A DNA stretch of 64,000 bases from Geminicoccaceae bacterium (GCA_028279345.1 JANQNY010000082.1:62001-126000); one strand, 5' to 3'. Shown: positions 16,995-26,234, counted from the first letter of the stretch. Notes: generated from the letters alone by a model not told the origin. Numbers and translations: made by a program.

Positions 16995-18905
16995 TCATGC
17001 CGCCGGCTTGAAGCTCGCCTCCAAGAGCTTGCTCATGCGGCGGGAGAAGGCGCCGGGGTCGGGTAGGGGCTCGCCTTCGATGACGCGGGCCTGATCGAGC
17101 AGCAGGCGGGTCAGCTCTTCGACCTCGGCCGGGGGCTCGCCCTCGGCGGGTAGGGCCGCTGCCATCGAGCGGATCAGCGGGTGCTCGACATTGACCTCAA
17201 GGATGCGTCCGCCGAGCCCGGCGAGCTGATTGTGCTGCTTCAAGAAGCGCTCGAAATGGAGGTCGAATCCACCCTCCTCGGCCACCAAGCAGACGGCGCT
17301 GTCGGTGAGCCGCTTGGAGCGCCGGACATCCTTCACCGCATCCCCCAGCGTGAGCTTCATGCGCGCGAGCAGGCGATCTGCGGTCGGATCTTCGGCCTTC
17401 TCGTCCGCCGGCGCGTCGGCCTCCGCCGCGTCGATCGTCGAGAGGTCGACGGCGTCACGGGTCAAGGACTTGAACGGCTTCTCCTCATAGTCGCCGACGG
17501 TCGGCAGCCAGAAGTCGTCGATGGCGTCGGTCAACAGCAGCACCTCGACGCTCTTCGCCTTGGCGCTTTCGAGTTGCGGGCTTCCCATCAGTGCCTCCGC
17601 GTTGTCCCCGGAGATGGTGAGGATCGCCTCCTGGCCCGGCTTCATGCGGCCGACATAGTCGCTGAGCGAGACCCAGCCGTCACCTGCGGTCGAGCGGAAG
17701 CGTGCCAGCTTGAACAGCCGCTCGCGGTTCTCGCGGTCCTCGTAAAGCCCCTCCTTGAGCACCGCGCCGAACTGCTCCCAGAAGGCATCGTAGTCGGGAA
17801 TGCCCTCCTCGCCCTGCTTCCCGGCGATGCGCTCCAGTTCGTCGAGCACGCGCCGGACCAGCGCCTGGCGGATCTTGGCGACGACCACGTCCTTCTGCAG
17901 CGTCTCGCGGCTCACGTTGAGCTGCAGATCCTCGCTGTCGACGACGCCGGCGACGAAGCGCAGATAGCGGGGCATCAGCTCGTGCAGCTGATCGGTGATG
18001 AACACCCGCTTCACGTAGAGCTTGATGCCGTGCTTGCGCGCCGGGTCGTAGAGATCGAAGGGCGCCGTCGAAGGCACGAAGAGCAGCCCCACATAGGCGA
18101 GCGTGCCCTCGACCGAGAAGTGCAGGCGCGCGAAGGGCTCATCGAAGGCGTGCGCGGTGTGGTGGTAGAACTCGGTGTACTCTTCCTCGGTGATCTCGCT
18201 CTTGGGCCGTCGCCAGAGCGCGCTCGCGCGGTTGATCTGCTCGGGTTCGCCCGACTGCTCGCCAGGCGCATCGCCAGGTGCGCCGAGGCGGATCGGGAAC
18301 GCCACATGGTCTGAATAGGTGCGCACCAGGTGCTTCAGCCGATGGTCCTCGAGGAACTCCTTGGCGTCGTCCTTGAGCTTGAGGACGACGGCTGTCCCGC
18401 GCGCGATCTGGGCATCGCTCTCGTCGATGGCGAAGCCCGAGCGGCCGTCGGAGCGCCAGACCCAGGTGGTCTCGGTGCCGGCCTTCCTCGAGAAGACGGC
18501 GATCTCGTCAGCGACCATGAACGCCGCGTAGAAGCCGACGCCGAAGCGGCCGATGAGCTGGCTGTCGGCCTTGGCGTCGCCCGACAGCGCCTCGGCGAAG
18601 CGCGCGGTGCCCGAACGCGCGACCGTTCCGAGGTTGTCAGCGAGCTCATCCTTGTCCATGCCGATGCCGTCGTCGGCGACGGTGAGCGTCCCCTTCTCCT
18701 TGTCGGCGACGATGCGAATCTCCAGGTCCGGTCGGTCGCCGAGCAGTTCGGGCCGGCTCAGGCTCTCGTAGCGGAGCTTGTCGCACGCATCCGAGGCGTT
18801 GGAGACGAGCTCGCGCAAGAAGATCTCGCGGTGGGTGTAGAGCGAGTTGATCACCAGATCGAGAACACGGCCGACTTCGGCCGCAAAGGGCTGCATATCG
18901 CTCAC
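16995..18905 (-). CDS. htpG: Molecular chaperone HtpG (Hsp90)
   Basis: ATP-dependent cytoplasmic chaperone of the Hsp90 family, 636 residues from the GTG at 18905, which has GGAGAG seven bases upstream. The frame is open to 18953, but those residues do not fit the family. The N-terminal ATP pocket motifs are all present: LRELVSNASDACDKLRYES, VADDGIGMDKDELADNLGT, ARSGTARF and GRFGVGFYAAFMVAD. The middle domain has GVVDSEDLQLNVSRETLQ with the catalytic-loop arginine. The length is normal and the C-terminal dimerisation domain is complete. It is divergent from ribD across about 75 bases. Heat-shock control is expected but no clear promoter was identified. Confidence 0.96.
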   Translation of the reverse strand: MSDMQPFAAEVGRVLDLVINSLYTHREIFLRELVSNASDACDKLRYESLSRPELLGDRPDLEIRIVADKEKGTLTVADDGIGMDKDELADNLGTVARSGTARFAEALSGDAKADSQLIGRFGVGFYAAFMVADEIAVFSRKAGTETTWVWRSDGRSGFAIDESDAQIARGTAVVLKLKDDAKEFLEDHRLKHLVRTYSDHVAFPIRLGAPGDAPGEQSGEPEQINRASALWRRPKSEITEEEYTEFYHHTAHAFDEPFARLHFSVEGTLAYVGLLFVPSTAPFDLYDPARKHGIKLYVKRVFITDQLHELMPRYLRFVAGVVDSEDLQLNVSRETLQKDVVVAKIRQALVRRVLDELERIAGKQGEEGIPDYDAFWEQFGAVLKEGLYEDRENRERLFKLARFRSTAGDGWVSLSDYVGRMKPGQEAILTISGDNAEALMGSPQLESAKAKSVEVLLLTDAIDDFWLPTVGDYEEKPFKSLTRDAVDLSTIDAAEADAPADEKAEDPTADRLLARMKLTLGDAVKDVRRSKRLTDSAVCLVAEEGGFDLHFERFLKQHNQLAGLGGRILEVNVEHPLIRSMAAALPAEGEPPAEVEELTRLLLDQARVIEGEPLPDPGAFSRRMSKLLEASFKPAA

Positions 18906-18980
18906 GAGGGCGCTCTCCGCAGGGCTGGACCCGCAGGTTCGTCCAGCGTTCATTTACCTTTTTCGGCGTGCATGTAAGCG

Positions 18981-20087
18981 ATGAACGCCGCCGTGCAAGA
19001 CGACGACGCGCGTTGGATGGGAGCTGCCTTGGCTCTTGCCCGCCGCGCGCTGGGCCGTGCCTGGCCCAACCCGGCGGTCGGCTGTGTGCTCGTCAAGGAG
19101 GGCGTTCTCGTCGCCCAGGGGTGGACACAGCCTGGTGGACGGCCGCACGCCGAGACCGAGGCGCTGCGCGTGGCGGGAGCGTCGGCCGCCGGGGCCACGG
19201 CCTATGTGACGCTCGAGCCCTGCGCGCACCATGGCCAGACACCACCCTGTACCGACGCGCTCATCGCCGCCGGCGTGGTGCGCGTCGTCACCGCTACCGA
19301 CGACCCGGACCCGCGCGTCGCCGGCCGTGGCCACGTGCAGCTTCGCGACGCCGGCGTTGACGTGTGCGAAGGCGTGATGCGGGCCGAGGCCGACTTCATC
19401 AACGAGGGCTTCTTCCGCCGCATCCGCGAGGCGCGGCCGCTGATCGCGCTCAAGCTCGCCCAGAGCCTCGATGGCCGCATCGCTACGGCGACTGGCGAGA
19501 GCCGTTGGGTCACCGGTGCTGAAGCCCGGGCGCGCGGGCATCTCTTGCGCGCCGAGCACGACGCGATCCTGGTCGGTATCGGCACGGCGCTCGCCGACGA
19601 CCCCGCGCTCACCTGCCGGCTCGACGGCATGCTGGAGCGCTCGCCGGTGCGGGTGGTGCTGGATACCGAGGCCCGGTTGCCCCCGTCGAGTGCGCTCGTG
19701 CGAACGGCAGGAGAACTATCCACCTGGCTGATCCATGGTGAGGGCGCCGCGACCTCGGCGCTAGAGGGGGCGGGCGTCGAGGCCATCGGCGTCGCGCGTG
19801 GGTCAGACGGTCGCCTCGATCTGACGGCGGCGCTGAAAGTGCTGGCGGCGCGGGGCATCACGCGCGTTCTGGTCGAAGGCGGTGCGGAGGTCGCGGCGTC
19901 GCTGGCGGCGCTGCGCTTGGTCGACCGTCTTCAGCTGTTCACGGGCGGTCGGGTGATCGGTGGCGACGGGTGGGCGAGCTTCTCGGCGTTTGGGCTCGAG
20001 GCCCTTGCCCAAGCGCCCGGCTTTCGCCACATCCACGATCTTGCGTGCGGGCCTGATCGCCTGCAGCTCTGGGTCCGAGCCGACTGA
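18981..20087 (+). CDS. ribD: Bifunctional pyrimidine deaminase/reductase RibD
   Basis: Catalyses the second and third steps of riboflavin synthesis: deamination of the GTP cyclohydrolase II product, then NADPH-dependent side-chain reduction. The 368-residue protein has the deaminase zinc motif in the N-terminal domain (GGRPHAETEAL near residue 54 and TLEPCAHHGQTPPCTDAL near residue 80). The reductase domain starts near residue 150 (IALKLAQSLDGRIATATGES, then DAILVGIGTALADDP and LVEGGAEVAASL). It leads ribD-ribE-ribH-nusB-thiL. No FMN riboswitch is visible in its short leader. Confidence 0.95.
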   Translation: MNAAVQDDDARWMGAALALARRALGRAWPNPAVGCVLVKEGVLVAQGWTQPGGRPHAETEALRVAGASAAGATAYVTLEPCAHHGQTPPCTDALIAAGVVRVVTATDDPDPRVAGRGHVQLRDAGVDVCEGVMRAEADFINEGFFRRIREARPLIALKLAQSLDGRIATATGESRWVTGAEARARGHLLRAEHDAILVGIGTALADDPALTCRLDGMLERSPVRVVLDTEARLPPSSALVRTAGELSTWLIHGEGAATSALEGAGVEAIGVARGSDGRLDLTAALKVLAARGITRVLVEGGAEVAASLAALRLVDRLQLFTGGRVIGGDGWASFSAFGLEALAQAPGFRHIHDLACGPDRLQLWVRAD

Positions 20088-20092
20088 GGCAC

Positions 20093-20680
20093 ATGTTCAC
20101 CGGTATCATCACTCATCGAGGGCGCGTCGCCAGCGTCGAAGGTGCCGCTGACCGCCGGCTTTGGGTCGAGAACACACTCGACGATCAGGCGATCGCCCTT
20201 GGCGCTTCGATCGCGCACAGCGGCGTTTGCCTCACGGTGGTCGAGAAGCGGCCGGGTGCGCATCTGGTCGAAGCGTCGGCGGAGACATTGGCACGCACGA
20301 CCCTGGGGGACTGGACCGCGGGGACTGCCGTGAACCTCGAAGCGTCGTTGCGGCTTGGCGACGAGCTCGGCGGGCACTTCGTCTTCGGACATGTCGACGC
20401 GGTGGCGGAGATCGGTGCCATCGAAGCGGTCGGTGACAGTTGGCGGCTGGAGGTGGGGCTACCGGCCGATTTGGCGCCGATGGTGGCCGTCAAGGGATCG
20501 ATCGCAGTCGACGGCATCTCGCTGACGGTGAATGAGATCGCCGATGACCGCTTTGCCCTGATGATCGTCCCCTATACATGGAGCCACACGACGCTCGCGG
20601 ACCGGCACCCGGGCGACCGCGTCAACCTGGAGGTCGACATGCTCGCCCGCTACGTCGCGCGCAGCTTGGAAGGACGCTGA
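20093..20680 (+). CDS. ribE: Riboflavin synthase, alpha subunit
   Basis: Dismutation of two 6,7-dimethyl-8-ribityllumazine molecules to riboflavin, the last step of the pathway. The 195-residue protein starts with the canonical [12 protein letters not shown] and has two lumazine-binding repeats: [13 protein letters not shown] with [20 protein letters not shown] in the first, and [13 protein letters not shown]-like residues with [12 protein letters not shown] in the second. It lies five bases after ribD. The expected neighbour ribBA is missing between it and ribH. Confidence 0.95.
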   Translation: MFTGIITHRGRVASVEGAADRRLWVENTLDDQAIALGASIAHSGVCLTVVEKRPGAHLVEASAETLARTTLGDWTAGTAVNLEASLRLGDELGGHFVFGHVDAVAEIGAIEAVGDSWRLEVGLPADLAPMVAVKGSIAVDGISLTVNEIADDRFALMIVPYTWSHTTLADRHPGDRVNLEVDMLARYVARSLEGR

Positions 20681-20684
20681 GCCG

Positions 20685-21143
20685 ATGACCGAGCCCGCTG
20701 CCACCCAGACCAACCCGCTGCTTCTGATCGTCGAGGCGCGCTTCTACGACCACATCCAAGACCGGCTTCTGGAGGGTGCTCGGGCCGTGCTCGACGCCGA
20801 AGGCTGCCGCTACGAGACGGTCAGCGTCCCCGGTGCGCTCGAGGTACCGACGGCGATCGCGCTTGCCGACGCCGCCGACCGCTTCGACGCGTTCGTAGCA
20901 CTCGGCTGCGTCATCCGCGGCGAGACCGCGCATTACGATGTGGTTGCAAGCGAGAGCGCGCGTGGGCTCGTCCAGCTCGGCATCGACCGCGGGGCGCCGA
21001 TCGGCAACGGCATCCTGACCGTCGACAGCGAAGCGCAGGCCCTCGTCCGGTCCGATCCCAAGGGCAAGGACAAGGGCGGGGCGGCAGCCCGCGCCGCTCT
21101 TACGCTGCTCCGAACCGCCGAGCACTTCCTGTCCGATGAGTAG
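20685..21143 (+). CDS. ribH: 6,7-Dimethyl-8-ribityllumazine synthase
   Basis: Condenses the RibD-derived ribitylaminouracil (after dephosphorylation) with 3,4-dihydroxy-2-butanone 4-phosphate to form the lumazine precursor of riboflavin; family members assemble into pentamers or icosahedra. The 152-residue protein has [40 protein letters not shown] with the catalytic His, and [14 protein letters not shown], all diagnostic. It starts four bases after ribE and overlaps nusB by eight bases. The butanone substrate requires RibB activity, not encoded in this cluster. Confidence 0.95.
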   Translation: MTEPAATQTNPLLLIVEARFYDHIQDRLLEGARAVLDAEGCRYETVSVPGALEVPTAIALADAADRFDAFVALGCVIRGETAHYDVVASESARGLVQLGIDRGAPIGNGILTVDSEAQALVRSDPKGKDKGGAAARAALTLLRTAEHFLSDE

Positions 21144-21645
21144 GCGGTCGGGCCCGCTCGATCCACGCCGCGCCGCGCGCTACGCAGCCGTGCAGGCGCT
21201 CTACCAGATCGACGTCACCGGCCGGCCGGCGACCGACGTGGTCGCCGAGTTCGAGGGCCACCGCCTCGACGATCTGTTCGTCGAGGACGAAACGGGGAGT
21301 GCCGGCACCGCCGTCGATCGCGACCTCTTTCAGGACATCGTCGTCGGTGCGACGGCCGGGCGGGAAGTGCTCGACCGCGCGATTCGCGAGCATCTGGCGA
21401 GCGGGTGGAGCCTCGAGCGCCTTGGGGTCACGGTGCGAGCGATGCTGCGCGCCGGCGCGTTCGAGCTGGCGGAGCGCCGGGCGACGTCGGTGGCCACGAT
21501 CATCGACGAATATGTCGAGCTGGCGCGCGGCTTCTTCGAGGGCAATGAGCCAGGTTTCGTGCATGCGGTGCTCGACCACGCGGCGCCCGGTCTCCGAGCT
21601 CAGGCGCCTGCACCCGACGTCGTGCTCGATCCCGGCGACCGCTAG
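21136..21645 (+). CDS. nusB: Transcription antitermination factor NusB
   Basis: RNA-binding protein that forms the BoxA complex with NusE (S10) for rRNA antitermination. The 169-residue protein is all-helical with the family patterns [18 protein letters not shown] near residue 13 and [20 protein letters not shown] near residue 98, then [20 protein letters not shown]. It is slightly longer than E. coli NusB because of a C-terminal tail. Overlap with ribH and the following thiL reproduce the widely conserved ribH-nusB-thiL order. Confidence 0.94.
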   Translation: MSRRSGPLDPRRAARYAAVQALYQIDVTGRPATDVVAEFEGHRLDDLFVEDETGSAGTAVDRDLFQDIVVGATAGREVLDRAIREHLASGWSLERLGVTVRAMLRAGAFELAERRATSVATIIDEYVELARGFFEGNEPGFVHAVLDHAAPGLRAQAPAPDVVLDPGDR

Positions 21646-21764
21646 TGCGATTGCCGTTCAAGCGCACCCGTTGCCACCCGCGCCTCCGCCCTTCCGCCCG
21701 ATGGTGTCGTACGCTCGCGGGCGGAAGGGCACGGGTAGTCCAAGCCCAAGCGGAGCGGCCATAG

Positions 21765-22730
21765 ATGGCTCCGCGCGGAGAGTTCGAGCTCATCGCCGAC
21801 CTGCTCCGGCCGCTCGCCACTGATCCCGCCGCGCGCGCGTTGACCGACGACGGTGCCGTCCTGACGGCCGGTGCCGATGACCTTGTGCTCGTCAAGGACG
21901 CGGTCGTGGCGGGCGTGCACTTTCTGGCCACCGACCCGCCTGGGACGATCGCGCAGAAGGCGCTTCGGGTGAACCTGTCCGACTTGGCGGCCATGGGCGC
22001 CACACCGACGCACTACCTGTTGGCCCTGATCCGGCCGAGAAGCGCCGATGACGCCTATCTGGAGGCGCTGGTGGCGGGTCTCGTGCAGGACCAGGAGGCG
22101 TTCGGCGTGAGCCTGCTCGGCGGCGACACGGTCGCGACGCCGGGACCGCTCGTGCTCTCGATCACGGCGCTCGGGCGGGTTCCCGCTGGCACCGCGCTGA
22201 CGCGCAGCGGCGCCCGCCCAGGCGAGGATGTGTGGGTGTCGGGCACGCTGGGCGACGCTGCGCTCGGGCTGCAGGTCCTTAGAGGCGCTTGGCAGCCCTC
22301 GGAGGACGCGGCGGCGGCCCTCGTGCGGCGCTATCGGGTGCCCGAGCCGCGGCTCGCGCTCGGTAGCGCGCTACGCGGCATCGCGACGGCCTGCCAGGAC
22401 GTCTCCGATGGTCTCGTCCAGGATCTTGGGCACATCGCGCAGCAATCCGGCGTCTCGGTGACGCTCGAAGCTGCGGCTCTGCCGCTGTCCGGGGCCGCAG
22501 TCGATGCGCCGGGCGCCCTCGAGGCGGCGCTCACCGGCGGCGACGACTACGAGCTGGTGTTCACGGCGCCCAAGGACGCGCGCGGGCGCGTCGAGGAGGT
22601 GGCGCGGCGGACCGCCGTGCCAGTTGTGCAAATCGGCGCGACGTCGCTGGGCACGGGTGTTGCTGTGCTCGACGATGCGGGCGAGCCTCTCGCGCTCGCC
22701 GGCGCAGGTTGGACGCACTGCTGGAACTAA
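21765..22730 (+). CDS. thiL: Thiamine-monophosphate kinase
   Basis: Phosphorylates thiamine monophosphate to the active cofactor thiamine diphosphate. The 321-residue protein begins GEFELIADLLRPLA and has the family motifs LTDDGAVLTAG (usually DDAA), VVAGVHF, KALRVNLSDLAAMGATP, LLGGDTVATPGPLVLSITAL, DVSDGLVQDLGHIAQ and TGGDDYELVFTAP. A TTDALVEGVHF-type segment reads VLVKDAVVAGVHF, so Lys replaces the usual Thr; the aspartate is kept. It lies 119 bases after nusB. It feeds the ThDP enzyme at 44638, alongside thiM at 47183. Confidence 0.93.
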   Translation: MAPRGEFELIADLLRPLATDPAARALTDDGAVLTAGADDLVLVKDAVVAGVHFLATDPPGTIAQKALRVNLSDLAAMGATPTHYLLALIRPRSADDAYLEALVAGLVQDQEAFGVSLLGGDTVATPGPLVLSITALGRVPAGTALTRSGARPGEDVWVSGTLGDAALGLQVLRGAWQPSEDAAAALVRRYRVPEPRLALGSALRGIATACQDVSDGLVQDLGHIAQQSGVSVTLEAAALPLSGAAVDAPGALEAALTGGDDYELVFTAPKDARGRVEEVARRTAVPVVQIGATSLGTGVAVLDDAGEPLALAGAGWTHCWN

Positions 22731-22768
22731 GAAGGCTGACGCGCCGGAGGCTCGGCTGGCCGCACGGC

Positions 22769-23701
22769 TCAGCCGAAGACCGAGGCAGGCTCAACGTTGG
22801 CGCCACAGATGAGCACGCCGACGCGCTCGTCCCGGCTCGGGCGGTAGCCGCGCGACAGGAGCCCTGCCATCGCTGCAGCGCCCCCGGGCTCGACGAATTG
22901 GCGCGCGTGGCCCCAGAGCCACTTCTGTGCCGCGTTGATCTCGTCGTCGCCGACGGTGACGCTCACCACGCCGTGGTGCCGGGCGAGCGCGAACGCGATA
23001 CTCCCGAGCCGCCGCGCACCCAGGCTGTCGCTGGCGATGCCGGACACGTCGACGTCGACGGGTTCGTCCGCATCCAGCGCCACGGCCAGGGTCGGCGCGT
23101 GCCGCGGCTCGACAGCGACGATCTTGAGCCGGTGCCCGAGGGCGGCGAGCGCACCCGCCATCAGCCCGCCGCCACCGACCGCGACCACCAAGGTCGTGAG
23201 GTCAGATGCCTGCGTCAGCCACTCACGGAAGAGCGTTCCCTGGCCCGCGACCGTTGCCGGGTGGTCGTAAGGGTGCACCTCAAGCGCCCTCGTCTCCAGG
23301 GCGCGCTCGCGCATGGCCTCGTGCGCCTCGCCGTAGACGCTGCCCACCTGGCGCACCGAAGCACCGAGCGCGCGCAGCATCTGCACCTTCACCGGAGATG
23401 AGCTCAGCGGCAGGAACACCTCGGCATGCAAGCCCAGAACCTTGGCGGCGTGGGCGACCGCGATGCCGTGGTTGCCCCCAGACGCGCAGATCACGCCCGC
23501 CTCCGGGACCTCCGCGCTCAACAGCCTGTTGAAGGCGCCGCGGGGCTTGAACGAGCCAGCGTGCTGCAGGTGCTCAAGCTTGAGGTTCACGGGCAGGTCG
23601 CCGAGGTCGGGAACGACGACGTCGACGGTCGGCGTGCTGCGCACCCGTCCGGCAATCCGCTCCGCGGCTTCGACGACGTGGGTTTCATCGAGCAGTTGCA
23701 A
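22769..23701 (-). CDS. Threonine/serine dehydratase-like PLP enzyme
   Basis: Fold-type II PLP enzyme of 310 residues, probably deaminating threonine or serine to the 2-oxo acid. The Schiff-base lysine lies in the GSFKPRGAFN motif near residue 55, the substrate loop is ASGGNHGIAVAHAAK, and the phosphate-binding glycines are VAVGGGGLMAGAL. There is no C-terminal ACT domain, so it is the short catabolic type; racemase activity is also possible. The TTG at 23701 is chosen because GGAGG precedes it by six bases; the open frame to 23860 has no family similarity. It is convergent with thiL. Confidence 0.85.
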   Translation of the reverse strand: MQLLDETHVVEAAERIAGRVRSTPTVDVVVPDLGDLPVNLKLEHLQHAGSFKPRGAFNRLLSAEVPEAGVICASGGNHGIAVAHAAKVLGLHAEVFLPLSSSPVKVQMLRALGASVRQVGSVYGEAHEAMRERALETRALEVHPYDHPATVAGQGTLFREWLTQASDLTTLVVAVGGGGLMAGALAALGHRLKIVAVEPRHAPTLAVALDADEPVDVDVSGIASDSLGARRLGSIAFALARHHGVVSVTVGDDEINAAQKWLWGHARQFVEPGGAAAMAGLLSRGYRPSRDERVGVLICGANVEPASVFG

Positions 23702-23929
23702 ACCGCGCCTCCGTTGTTGGAGCGGGAAGCTGCGCGGCGTAGCGGCATCGGTCAATGATCCACGCACGCATGACTGCGTGGCGCGTCTGATCCACTCGGG
23801 CGAAACCACGGCGCGCGGACGCCGAGTGGATTTGGTCGGCCTTGCGTCGGGCCGCTCCACCGGCTATCCGACGCGACCCCGGAATGTCGCCGAGGCTTTC
23901 GGGCGGACCAGGTGTGAGGAGACTTCTCC

Positions 23930-24352
23930 TTGTTCAAGCAGATCATCGAAGGCATCTGGGTCGCGGGGCAGCTCCAGGAGGCTGATTTCGCCCGCGCGGC
24001 TGAACTCGGTATTCGGACGGTCGTCAACAACCGTCCCGACGGCGAGGCGCCGGACCAGGTGCCGCACGTCCGTGCCCAGGAAGCGGCGGCTGCGGCCGGT
24101 CTCGACTACCACTACCTACCAGTCGTGAATGGCGGCCTGAGCGTTGAGACGGTCGACGCCATGCGCGCACTGCTGGCCGAGGCTGAAGGCCCGGTACTGG
24201 CCTATTGTCGGAGCGGCACGCGGAGCACGTTCCTTTGGGCGTTCGCCAGTGCGCCGACGACGCCGAGCGATACGATCGTCCGCGCTGCTGCGGCCGCCGG
24301 CTACGATCTCGGCGGTATCCAGCCGCAACTGGACGCGCTGCACCGCAAATGA
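23930..24352 (+). CDS. DUF442/TIGR01244-type phosphatase-like protein
   Basis: A 140-residue protein of the beta-lactamase-hydrolase-like phosphatase family, related to dual-specificity phosphatases. It has IIEGIWVAGQLQEADFARAA, TVVNNRPDGEAPDQ and the CX5R phosphatase loop YCRSGTRST near residue 97, followed by a helical end. GAGGAGA precedes the TTG start at 23930. In other bacteria such domains are linked to sulfide metabolism or are encoded alone; nothing nearby fixes the role here. It is divergent from the dehydratase gene. Confidence 0.8.
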   Translation: MFKQIIEGIWVAGQLQEADFARAAELGIRTVVNNRPDGEAPDQVPHVRAQEAAAAAGLDYHYLPVVNGGLSVETVDAMRALLAEAEGPVLAYCRSGTRSTFLWAFASAPTTPSDTIVRAAAAAGYDLGGIQPQLDALHRK

Positions 24353-24406
24353 TCGACCTGTCATGCGGTTCGGTTGCCGTTCAGGTGACAAGGGTATACA
24401 TCTTGT

Positions 24407-24505
24407 TCATGGGCGTCGTCGGGAGCCGGCGTCCTGTTCCCGCGAGAGAGTAAAGCCTCCCCCATTGCGCACCGTGCCCCTCGGGGCCGGTGCGCTTTGT
24501 CTTTC
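24407..24505 (+). ncRNA. Candidate small RNA with CCTCCCCC motif
   Basis: Between 24352 and 24587 there is a TATACA -10-like box (24395-24400) with only a weak -35 (TTGCCG at 24374). The next ~100 bases contain a first GC hairpin region (CGGGA...TCCCG), an unpaired AAAGCCTCCCCCATT, and a strong terminator. The pyrimidine run between two hairpins resembles the anti-Shine-Dalgarno loops of known alphaproteobacterial sRNAs. It may instead be only the 3' leader and terminator of the upstream gene. The start site is an estimate. Confidence 0.35.
24467..24505 (+). terminator. Rho-independent terminator
   Basis: Arms GCGCACCG and CGGTGCGC pair perfectly, with an inner TGCCCCTCGGGGC stem, followed by TTTGTCTTT. 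This is the clearest intrinsic terminator in the window and ends either the phosphatase-like gene or the candidate sRNA. Confidence 0.8.
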
Positions 24506-24586
24506 TGGTACTGCTGACGATCGCTCGGTTGATACGGTGATTATGCGCTGCAGCGGGGCTAGTGTGCCGCCTCTGGGGGAGCGCGC

Positions 24587-25720
24587 ATGCCGACCATCAG
24601 CTATCTGACGACCATCCGGTTCGACCACGGCGCGCTCGATACGATCGCCGAGGCGTGCGCCGGTCTCAAGATCAGGCGGCCCTTGATCGTCACCGACCGC
24701 GGAGTCGTTGCGGCCGGCTTGCTGCAGCATCTGACCGATCGGCTGGGGAACTCGCTCGCGGGTGCCGTGTTCGACGAGACCCCACCCAATCCGACCGAGG
24801 CGGCGGCCAAAGCCTGTGTCGCCCAGCTCGAGGCGAGCCGTGCGGACGGCATCATCGCGTTCGGCGGCGGTTCGGCGATGGATCTCGCCAAGACGGCAGG
24901 CCTCCTTCATCGCCAGGGTGGGGCCGTCGGGGACTATGTGGCCGTCGCTGGCGGAGCCGGGCGGATCACGGCGGACCTCCTGCCGCTGATCGCCATTCCT
25001 ACGACGGCCGGTACCGGGTCCGAGGTCGGCCGCGGCGCTGTGATCGTGCTCGATGATGGCCGCAAGTTGGCGCTCTTGAGCCCTCACCTGATCCCCAAGC
25101 TCGCGCTGGTCGATCCCGACCTGATGCTCGATCTGCCAGCGCCGCTGACGGCGGGGACGGGCATGGATGCCATTAGCCACTGCATCGAGACCTTCATTGC
25201 ACCGTCCAGCAACCCGCCGGCCGAGGCCATCGCCATGGACGGGCTCTGGCGGGCGGTGAGGGCGCTACCGCGCGCCGTTGCCGACGGCCACGACCGGGCT
25301 GCTCGGTGGGACATGTCGATGGCGGCGATGGAAGGAGCGATGGCCTTTCAGAAGGGGCTGGGCGCGATCCACGCCTTGTCGCACCCGCTGGGCGCCTACG
25401 CAGAGCTCGGCCTCCACCACGGGACGCTCAACGCCGTCCTGATGCCGGCCGTCTTGCGCTTCAACGAGCCGTTGATCCGAGACCGCCTGCCGCGGCTGCG
25501 GCAGGTCGTCGGGCTCGCGGCGGACGCGGACCTAGCCGCCTGGGCCCGCTCGTTCACCGAGACGCTCGGCCTGCCGACCTCCCTCGCCGACATGGGCGTC
25601 CCGCGCGACATCCTCGACGAGGTCGCGGCGGCCGCGATCCTCGATCACACCCATGCGACGAATCCACGAAGCGCCACGGTCGCCGACTACCGGGCGATTT
25701 TGGAGGCGAGCTACCACTGA
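24587..25720 (+). CDS. Iron-containing alcohol dehydrogenase
   Basis: NAD(P)-dependent dehydrogenase of the group III Fe-ADH family, 377 residues. The nucleotide-binding motif is FGGGSAMDLAKTAGL near residue 90, then PTTAGTGSEVGRGAV. Metal ligands sit in TGMDAISHCIETF (Asp and His), HALSHPLGAY and LHHGTLNAVLMP, all conserved. GGGGGAG-like sequence lies just upstream of the ATG. It follows the terminator and stands alone. Substrates in this family range from short alcohols to maleylacetate and hydroxybutyrate, so the substrate is open. Confidence 0.92.
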   Translation: MPTISYLTTIRFDHGALDTIAEACAGLKIRRPLIVTDRGVVAAGLLQHLTDRLGNSLAGAVFDETPPNPTEAAAKACVAQLEASRADGIIAFGGGSAMDLAKTAGLLHRQGGAVGDYVAVAGGAGRITADLLPLIAIPTTAGTGSEVGRGAVIVLDDGRKLALLSPHLIPKLALVDPDLMLDLPAPLTAGTGMDAISHCIETFIAPSSNPPAEAIAMDGLWRAVRALPRAVADGHDRAARWDMSMAAMEGAMAFQKGLGAIHALSHPLGAYAELGLHHGTLNAVLMPAVLRFNEPLIRDRLPRLRQVVGLAADADLAAWARSFTETLGLPTSLADMGVPRDILDEVAAAAILDHTHATNPRSATVADYRAILEASYH

Positions 25721-25811
25721 GGCGACAAACGTCTTGCGCTAATTGTTGTTGTTATTGATAAACTTTTGCGTTTGATCTAGTCGCCATCTGTCGTCGCAGT
25801 CGGAGGTGACC

Positions 25812-26234
25812 GTGTTTGCTAAGCTACGCTTGGTCTTGGCGTTGCCGGGCCTAGCACTCCTGTTCGCCGGGACGGCCACGGCGCAGCCCGCTGACGGTGG
25901 GATAGCTCTCGAGCTGAACAAGCTCGAGCAAGTCGACGGCGCTTGCCGCGCGTATCTGGTGGTTCAGAACCCCGGCACCGCGGCGATCGACAGCCTTGAT
26001 CTCGATCTTGTCACGTTCCAGCCTGATGGTGTCATCGGCGCCCGCTTCCGGGTCGAGCTGGCCCCGGTGCCGGCCGCCAAGACGCTGGTCAAGTCATTCG
26101 ATTTCGAGGGCATTGCATGTACCGAGGTCGAGCGCGTGCTGCTCAACGACGTGGTCGCCTGTACCCCCCTGGAGCGTCCGGCGTGCCTGGATGCGTTGAA
26201 GCTGTCGACGCTCGATCGTGACTTCTTCAAGTAA
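25812..26234 (+). CDS. Exported protein of unknown function
   Basis: A 140-residue protein with a signal peptide (MFAKLRLVLALPGLALLFAG, cleavage after TATAQ). The mature part has four cysteines likely in disulfides (ACRAYLVVQN, GIACTEVERV, VVACTPLERPACL) and an immunoglobulin-like beta pattern. Similar proteins are common in alphaproteobacteria and are labelled only as exported or Tat-signal proteins. GGAGG five bases before the GTG at 25812 favours that start over the GTG at 25806. The 91 bases before it are strikingly AT-rich for this genome. It overlaps the next gene by 17 bases. Confidence 0.72.
   Translation: MFAKLRLVLALPGLALLFAGTATAQPADGGIALELNKLEQVDGACRAYLVVQNPGTAAIDSLDLDLVTFQPDGVIGARFRVELAPVPAAKTLVKSFDFEGIACTEVERVLLNDVVACTPLERPACLDALKLSTLDRDFFK

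Noticed and set aside
17181-18314. Open frame opposite htpG
   Set aside because: Antisense shadow; no recognisable domain, and the minus strand is an intact Hsp90.
24353-24586. 4.5S (SRP) or 6S RNA in place of the candidate sRNA
   Set aside because: The conserved SRP loop (GGAAG-type) and the 6S long hairpin with central bubble are not present.
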